Below, in pieces: positions 57,064 to 64,000 of a DNA stretch of 64,000 nt (positions are counted from its first letter, which is position 1; the number at the start of each line of letters is the position of its first letter). The notes under the pieces were generated by a model. The model did no database searches. It worked only from the letters and a program-made list of their open reading frames with translations, and was not told where the DNA came from. A program made the position numbers and the translations under genes. Source of the stretch: Dipteronia dyeriana (lineage: Eukaryota > Streptophyta > Magnoliopsida > Sapindales > Sapindaceae). Location: positions 112,540,146 through 112,604,145 of the forward strand of contig CM065296.1 of assembly GCA_032871835.1 (NCBI GenBank). The letters are read 5' to 3'.

Positions 57064-59020
57064 ATGCACTTATGTTATTACTTCTTCTCTGTTTTGAGAC
57101 CAATTAAGCTGGATTATTAAATGTGAAAAGAAGACCTTTTGAGCTTCATACAGTTGATATACTCTTCTAATTAGTATTATTAATCTGGGCATTTTTGTCA
57201 ACCATGGTGGGGTTTCTTGGGGTTGCTTTTCTCTCTGCTCGTGAATTGCATCCATGATCCATCCATCTTTTTTCAATTTTTCTAAAGACTTTTAAATATC
57301 TATATTCTGTGTACTACTCCTTTCCACGCCTTCTATATGTAAATTGTTGAATATATAATGAAGTGATAGAGAAACTTGCTATTAAATTCCTGTCTTTTTC
57401 TATTCATGTTTTGGCTTGTTTTTCCACAATATTGTTGTTCACTAGTTTGAAAGTTTGGTAGTGAAAACTTAGGTGGTGGGGTTTTTTTTGTTTTGTTTTG
57501 TTGATTTGCTTATTTTGTACTCTTTTCTTTTTGATAGACAAACATTTACTTGTATTAATGGTTTCATTACTTGCTTTTCAAAATGGGAGGGTCACCGGAT
57601 TAACAGTGACTTTGAATATATGTATATTATTTTTCGGTTTTTTTTTTCTTTTTAAAATAATATTAAATATGTTTAAAAAAACAAAAAAAAAAGTTGGATA
57701 GATGACGAAAGACCTGGAGATGTAGCTGACATTACGCAAAGGCAATATGGGGGTGGATGATATATTGGCACGGACTAGTCTGCATCGAGAATCAAATTCT
57801 GGAGTTTGGTTTGACCGTTGACACATGTACGGACATCGATTAGATAACACACAGCTACCAAAAGCCCAAACAACCCACCATCCAATCCATCAATCACCAT
57901 AAGATTTCTATTTCAAAATGTGCCTCATCATCATTATTCCTTAAAATGTTCATCCTCGATCGTTATTTGAAATTTTAATCAGAGATCGAAAATGAAATAT
58001 TTTTAAAATATTCTATTTTTATAAATTTATTATTTTAATTATTTTACATTTTATTATCTTATCTTTATTATTGAAAAAGTATTATTTTACCTCTTAACGT
58101 TTGTTCTATTATTAAGATAAGGATATGGTTTGATCGTATTGATCATTAATCCCCCTGAAATAAAAAGAATATATAATATATCCCTTTTTTATATTTTTTA
58201 TCCAAAATCATGTTAACCACTAAAGTCAAAGGGACAATTTCATAATCTCATCGATGTATAACCAAAACTTAAAAAAAAATACATATTAAAAAAACAAAAC
58301 ATAAAAAGTAATTTTTTTTTATCTCATCATAATCTCTCTAACACACAAATTCATCATCACAATCTATTCATACAGAACACATCTATCTCACCCAAAATCA
58401 TCATCACTGAATCACCACCACCAAATTCTTCTTTCTCTCAATCTCGTTTATCCCTCTCATCACGCCAATCTCTCCTTACAGAACACATCCATCATCATCT
58501 ATCTCTAACACCCAAACACCAACCCTAGCCTCCTTCACTCTTAAACAATAAACCCTAGCCACCACCTTAAATCGACCAAAGTCGACGTCCGATTTGAGAG
58601 CCGAGAAGATCGTCGGTCGATCTAGAAGATCGATTTCCTCTTGATCGCTTCAACGTCTCTCTTTATTCTTTTTATTCCCTCTTCTCTCTCTCTCTCTCTT
58701 TTTGATCGATCTGGGGTTTTTGATATGGGTTTGGTTTGGGGGTGGTGGTGTTTGTGGGTTTTCAGGTTTATTTTGGTAGAGTATGGTGTTTTTTTGAATA
58801 AGGGTTCGATTTCAAGTTTGATTTTCTTCTTCGACGGTGGTTGTGTTTGAGAATGGATACCTTTTTTTTTCTGGATTTGACAAACTGGTGTGACAGTGGG
58901 TGTTTTATTTGGTTTGATGTGTGGTGATGGTGGTAAACCGATGATGGTGATGGTGTGTGTATTTGGTTTCTGGGCGAGAGATGAATTTGAACGAGGTTGG
59001 TGTTGATGATGAATTTGAAA
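57064..59020. other. 3' flank of the CLE gene and AT-rich spacer
   Basis: Contains likely CLE 3' UTR (about 57,064-57,370) and AT-rich DNA with a MITE-like stretch near 57,960-58,020 (GAGATCGAAAATGAAATATTT). From 58,370 to 58,990 there is a pyrimidine-rich then G/T-rich segment with a 69-codon ORF (58,641-58,850) that has no domain and is not called. No convincing gene. Confidence 0.5.
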
Positions 59021-59027
59021 GATATAA

Positions 59028-59530
59028 ATAAAATATTTCCAATGGTATAATTTTTATAGTGATTATATTTATGAATAAAAATTTATACTAAATTAATTAA
59101 GTTTAGTCAAAAATATGAAATGTAGATAGAAGAGATAAAATTATAATATTTAATATGAATAGTGAAATAGAGATTGAGAGATCCAAATCAAATATCCAAA
59201 ATGAAATCTCAATTTTGGAGAACCATCGGAGCCAAGACCAACTCTAATGGGTCTTCAAAATGAAGACCCAATGAACTCCAATGGGTCTCTATATTGAACA
59301 AATCGAGAAGAAAAAAATGGAGATAAGTTTTGATATCTATATTTGAAGATCCAAATCTTCAATCTCCATTTCACTATTTACCTTTTCTAATCCAATTTTA
59401 CCCTTATATTCATCCATTAATTCATCTCATATCCTTTTTACATTTTTAACTAAACTCAATTAATTTACTATAAATCTTCATTCATAAATCTAATTACTAT
59501 AAAAATTATACCATTAAAAATATTTGGTTG
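59028..59530. repeat. Large imperfect inverted repeat (fold-back), arms about 190-210 bp
   Basis: The left arm (59,028-59,215) contains AATGGTATAATTTTTATAGT, AAATTAATTAAGTTTAGTCA and AATAGTGAAATAGAGATTGA. The right arm (59,315-59,530) is its reverse complement, with TCAATCTCCATTTCACTATT, TAACTAAACTCAATTAATTT and ACTATAAAAATTATACCATT. The centre holds ACTCTAATGGGTCT and ACTCCAATGGGTCT, both MITE-end-like. Two related MITEs inserted head to head, or one fold-back element, would explain it. Confidence 0.7.
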
Positions 59531-61435
59531 AGATCTTTCATCCGAATATAACGTTGACTATATTTGAATATTTTTTTTATTATTTATTACACCTTATATT
59601 TTAATCAATGAATTAAAAGTATTTTAATTCAAAACAAATATTTTGAAATCATCAATAACATTAAAATCTTCAAATTAAATTATTACATTGGAAAAATAAC
59701 AAAAAAAAAGTACATTAAAAAATAAATAAAACCAATACAAATAATAATAAAATTTAAAAGTTAACATTATTATTATTATAAGTCATTTGCATTCCTACCA
59801 TATCAATTTGGAAACAGACCAAAATTAATAAAATTACCAGACGACCCACATTGAAATTGCCCGAAACTATTAAAATTGACATAGGTAGTGTTAGCAGTTG
59901 ATCTTTGTATTTGGAATTGCGAGTTCTATTTTCCATAATTTCTAGTTTTTTGGATCTCCAATATTTACGTTAATTTGGATCAGTGATTAAGTCAAAATCT
60001 TTTTCCATAATTCTAGTCTCCTCGCATTCCACCTTGAACTATGATAGAAGTAAAAAAGTTATAGCGATAAAAAAAATCAGGTGTAGAAGATAGTTAGTTA
60101 AAAAAATAAAAATAAAATAATAATATTTCATTATTTAGAGATTGTAAAATAGAGATCGATTGGAGTTGTAAATTTATAGAGATGAAATATTTATAGAATA
60201 TTCCATTTTCAGTCTCCAAATGGTGATAAATTTGGAGAATGATTGGAGATGACCTTATACCACTTTTACCCTCACTACAAATATGCCAAACAACTTCCAA
60301 AGTGGTCCATATTTACTCTACAGTAGGTTTGAAGTGTTTGACATATCATAGCCTGTGCGTTAGCGGTGACACGAATTTGAGATATTATTAAGAGTGACGA
60401 TAATAACATATCTCAAAAGCTGTATCTACACCTCTTTTGTAATTATACCTATATATTTTTTTTTAAATATGTAATTTGTAAATAAACTTCATTTAATGCC
60501 AAAAATTCCCTTTCTTTAATTATAATGTATTATATTTTTGTAAGTATACACCATCTATAACTATTATTATGTTATTTAATCAACTTTATTATTATTTCCA
60601 ATTTTATTGTTATCTTTAATTCTGTTACTATTTTTTCTCTTATTTACTTCTTTTCTCTTTTCGGTCTTTTCAAAATCTAACTCCTTTTTGGTTATTTATT
60701 TTCGTTAAAAATCAATTTTGAGATTATTTTTTATTGGAGAACCAATTTTTGTTTGAGAGAGTTATAGTTGTAAGCCCTAGAATCACGTAACGAAAGAGAT
60801 TTCAAAACTTTTAAAAAATATTTAAAGCGACGTAATAGCCAATACGATATATAAGAATAAATAAAAAGCATGATTCAAAATCATACATACATACTAACTC
60901 CTTATTTTTTTTTCTTCTTGATATTGCTTTTCGATTTATACCACTGAATCTTTATCGCTATCTTTCAGATTCCGATAATTGCGTGTGAGCACATCATTGG
61001 CTTTTGGAAGTTGTATTGAGGTAGTAGAAACAACATAAAACAACTCTTGCTTTCGAGGTTCGGCCACCTAAATACAAGAAATAAAAAAAAAAACTTATTT
61101 TTTTCTTTTGATTTTTTCTTGTTGGCCGCACCACCTCTTTGTTGATTATTCTTTTGTTATTCGTGTATCTCAATTCACTTAATTGAGTGTTCTAATAGGT
61201 TAAAAAAAATGATAAGATTAAATGATTTCAAAATATCAAATATTTAAGAACCTAATCACAATTATCTTGTTTTTAAATATCTAATATTAAAAATAAATAA
61301 ATCATGATATCGTATATCTGTATTTGTCACTGTGACTCGAACCCTTGATCTGTAAAAGATAAAATAATAAATATTATTTTATATGATTGCTTTGGTTTTG
61401 ACTCAAACCCTTGACCTCCATAAAATAATCAATTC
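59531..61435. other. AT-rich intergenic DNA with MITE debris
   Basis: No gene. Near 60,110-60,255 a segment (GAGATCGATTGGAGTTGTAAAT, ending ATTGGAGATGACC) is related to the MITE family seen at 57.96 kb and 59.2 kb. The rest is simple AT-rich sequence. Confidence 0.5.
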
Positions 61436-61439
61436 TATT

Positions 61440-61810
61440 AATAATTCATAATTATTAATATAATTAAATAATCACATTATTTAATTTTGTTAATTATTAA
61501 TTAATTAATTAAATAATCACATTATCTAATTAATTGTCTGAAAAAAATTCTTGATACTTTCGTAAAATAATTAATTGGACCATCCAATTAATTAACCGGG
61601 TCCTTTATTACCATCAATGTTCCGGGCTAGTAAGGGGATCTAATGGATCCACAGTCTTGAGCTCCAATAATCCTTAGAAAAAAGTAATTAAATTATTTAA
61701 TTAATATTTCATGATTATTAACATCGATGTTACTCCACTAAAAATCTAAGGCTATACTCTCGTAACTGTAGATGTTTTAACACAAACCGAAAACTCAATT
61801 GAGATTGCAC
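61440..61810 (-). mobile_element. Reversed fragment of the copia LTR family
   Basis: Reverse complement of sequence inside the copia LTR at about 35,600-35,940: GGACCATCCAATTAATTAAC, GTTACTCCACTAAAAATCTA, GAGCTCCAATAATCCT and the AATTAAATAATCACATTATT tract match with moderate divergence. Neither LTR end is present, so this is a truncated, older copy of the same or a sister family. Confidence 0.75.
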
Positions 61811-62537
61811 AAACACGATTAAATTGCCTTAGGCTAACATAGGTTTTTACGCTTGACCGATTTCTTGGAGTCAGAGGAAGATCTCTGATCTGATGACCCT
61901 GAACAAGAAGGAGCTGCTCTCGATGAAGTTTATTAATGCTGATACTTTTAGTTTCGTCGAGCCTCGAGCTTATGATATGGCTTTCACCAGCCGCGGTTTG
62001 ATAAAGCTCCCACTGACAAGCAGTCTTCTTTTGCCCACACTCTATGCTATGTCACTGCAGTGCACCAACCAAAATGTACTCCCATTCTTGCACTAGCTAA
62101 CAGGAACGATAGCATAAGTATTCAAGTTATATGACATCTACCGATCCCGTGATTCTGAATCAACAGATTCATTGAGCAACTCGTGAGTCAAGTAGTAGAT
62201 TAGCCATTGTAAGGCCTCCAACTAGTTCAGTATCCATCCTTATTCGTGATGCTCCTTGTTTCAAAAGTAAAGCTACCTGTTTTAATGGAAACCGAAAAGC
62301 TTTGGACGGTGCCCAAAAACAACTCGGAGCCTAAAGAGAGTCCAGCCATTGGACTACATCCATCTATACTACCTAAAAAGTAACCCTTTTCTTGTCGAAT
62401 GACGCTAGCTTTTTGGCTTGCCGCTTTCTGTATATTTTGTTCCTGCAGTTTGATGAAGATGATATTAAGGCTTTGGTCCAAGTGGTTGCATTTGCAAAGA
62501 GATTGATCCTATACCTTATTCTATTCCAAGAATTCTA

Positions 62538-62539
<2 letters not shown>

Positions 62540-62601
<62 letters not shown>
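62540..62601. repeat. (AT)n microsatellite, about 60 bp
   Basis: Uninterrupted alternating A and T. It generates Tyr-Ile repeat frames on both strands that are artefacts. Confidence 0.97.
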
Positions 62602-62605
<4 letters not shown>

Positions 62606-63532
62606 GTGGGGATCTCTTGATATCAGATCGTTCTCCACCTCATTCAAAAATTGGATCCTAATCCGTCTATCAATTTTACTCTCAAATCTTGCATCATAAA
62701 TGTCGTATAACAACCAGCGAAACTTTCTTTCGTTACTCCTTTGCATCGAGGAAAGAGCAAGACCAAGTCTTCATTTGTAGGACTGATGGTTCATGTAGGC
62801 TGGTGTTTTTCTTTCGGGCTCTATTGAGGCACCATGTGGGATGGAGGAATCTAAGTGTCTGACATGTTGATCTCTTACTAAAAGGTAGGCCATAGTTGCG
62901 CTAGGCTAAACTGGGCTACCTATTTAAAGTAGGAATTGAGTGATTGCCCATGTGTTAATAAGGGCAAAGCTTCCTCGTTTTTTTTGTCTGTCTAAATGGT
63001 GGAAGTCACAAACGAATCCTCTGAATTAGCAGTTGATGAAGAGCTCCCTAGCTGGACGGTTTTGCACCGAGAATGAACAAATGAAATATTGGAGTCTTAA
63101 TAAGAGTAAGGATCGAACACCAGATTCCTATAACAAACGATTCTGCCATTCCTAGCTAAGTATGAAAAGATGAACTCTTTCTTAATGGAAATAGAAGTTC
63201 CCAGGAGTGGTGACCTCTACAAAGCCGTGTATCAGCAACATGCTATACTCGATTGATAAACGACATACCTCCTAGAAGGTATGTAGGAAAAGCTTGATAC
63301 TTAAGTTAGGGTGAATGTTAACCAAGGGCAAGCTTTGGGATGACGAAGACAGTGATATGTGGGATCTGGTGGAACCCTTTCGTTGGGCGAGTGCTATGGT
63401 TGTAGGTATGTAAGAGAATTGTTAAATTGATATTTAGTGGAATGTGAATTTGATGAGGTTTGCTGTTACTTGTGAGCAAGTTCAAATAGAATGCAAATGA
63501 TGATTCAACTTCCTGAATAACATCACTAATAA

Positions 63533-63785
63533 TCAATGAACAAGTGGAACGAAAAAACCTTCACTGGAGCCTAGCGTAAGGGCTGTGCTGAGCTAAGAGA
63601 ATTAATATCCCTCTGGCCAGTCGATCTCCAGAAAGTGTCGATCTCAGGCCAGTAACATCTCCGACATCGGGAATTTGGTACAATCTCCAGAGTAACTAAA
63701 AGTCACTCACTTGAATGAACAAGCGGAACGTAAAGACGTTCACCATAGCGTAGCGTATGAGCAGTGTTGAGTTACAAAAAAGAAC
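63533..63785. repeat. Two related units about 179 bp apart in the terminal segment
   Basis: AATGAACAAGTGGAACGAAAAAACCTTCAC..GCCTAGCGTAAGGGC.GTG (63,535) recurs in diverged form as AATGAACAAGCGGAACGTAAAGACGTTCACCATAGCGTAGCGTATGAGC.GTG (63,714). The spacing suggests an old tandem duplication. No coding sense. Confidence 0.6.
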
Positions 63786-64000
63786 ACCTCCGACAATCCG
63801 AAAACGCTCATAAGCCAGCCAGTCCTTCTCCCCGTGGAACCACAATCCAAGGAGACAAGACATCAATTGTTGTCCTGTGTGTGGAAAGCTTGCGTTAGGA
63901 AGGGAATAATATATCCGGTGATGAGGGATCCCCCAGCCATACCAGGGTCTAAAAAACTCGGTACAGGACTTGAAGCATGCATGATGTTAAGACTGCTAGT

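Larger units (their letters stand above)
61830..64000. other. Terminal segment of different character, possibly mitochondrial-derived (NUMT-like)
   Basis: From about 61,830 the base composition becomes more balanced, homopolymer runs become rare, and the text resembles plant mitochondrial intergenic DNA more than the flanking AT-rich nuclear DNA. No tRNA, rRNA or respiratory-chain gene is recognisable, so the origin is an impression and not a demonstration. A 67-codon frame at 61,893-62,096 (MTLNKKELLSMKFINADTFS at the start) has no family I recognise. A (TA)n run at 62,540 would be a later nuclear feature. Confidence 0.3.

Noticed and set aside
58641..58850. 69-codon hydrophobic frame
   Set aside because: T/G-rich low-complexity stretch without homology that I recognise, and surrounded by repeat-like DNA.
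62392..62746. Frames with Tyr-Ile repeats on both strands
   Set aside because: Translation of the (AT)n microsatellite.
63000..64000. tRNA or rRNA genes in the terminal segment
   Set aside because: No cloverleaf with a convincing T-loop GGTTCRA and paired acceptor ends, and no recognisable rRNA core was found by eye.

Overview
The window is nuclear DNA of a flowering plant, most likely a eudicot. The support is GT-AG introns, a plant A3-type cyclin, a C2H2 finger with the plant-specific QALGGH core, a CLE peptide gene, a Xa21-type LRR receptor kinase pseudogene and typical plant LTR retrotransposons. I cannot name the species. Only four loci look like functional genes: two cyclin A3 paralogs, one single-finger C2H2 repressor-like gene and one CLE peptide gene.

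Layout. Bases 1-3.8 kb are AT-rich with repeat debris. 3.84-9.43 kb is a decayed LRR receptor kinase (copy 1), cut by three transposable elements that each have a target-site duplication (TSD). 9.5-14.4 kb is spacer with a gene-fragment-bearing repeat, a Mutator-like element with doubled termini, a degenerate tandem array and two MITEs. Cyclin copy 1 lies at 14.85-16.92 kb, followed at 17.1-17.9 kb by a second copy of the kinase pseudogene and the start of another stretch of the degenerate array. From 18,716 to 49,639 the array is split by a nested block of retroelements. After it the array resumes and leads into cyclin copy 2 (50.85-52.92 kb). The order kinase pseudogene - array - cyclin therefore occurs twice, which implies an ancient tandem duplication whose second spacer was expanded by transposons.

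The nested block can be read layer by layer from target-site duplications. (1) A 1.8 kb non-autonomous copia-type (TRIM-like) element sits between GGTTT repeats. (2) A 14.6 kb Ty3/gypsy element of Tat type is in its 5' LTR (TSD TAAAT). (3) A hAT element is at base 10 of its 3' LTR (TSD TTAGGTAT). (4) A Ty1/copia element lies inside the hAT element. (5) A 2.7 kb solo LTR lies inside the copia 3' LTR. The gypsy element also carries a hAT MITE just before gag and a solo-LTR-like insert inside gag. All polyproteins are broken.

The most interesting content is in the gypsy element. Between pol and the 3' LTR it has a 99-bp tandem array and then a separate gene on the opposite strand (32,068 to 29,552), with two short introns whose splice sites are intact. 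The protein resembles the putative gypsy-type transposon family and ends in a coiled coil. Antisense extra ORFs are known in Tat elements; this one is unusually legible.

Downstream of cyclin copy 2 come the C2H2 gene (minus strand), a long spacer, the CLE gene, AT-rich MITE-bearing DNA with a large inverted repeat, a reversed fragment of the same copia LTR family, and a final 2 kb of different character that may be organelle-derived (mitochondrial-like).
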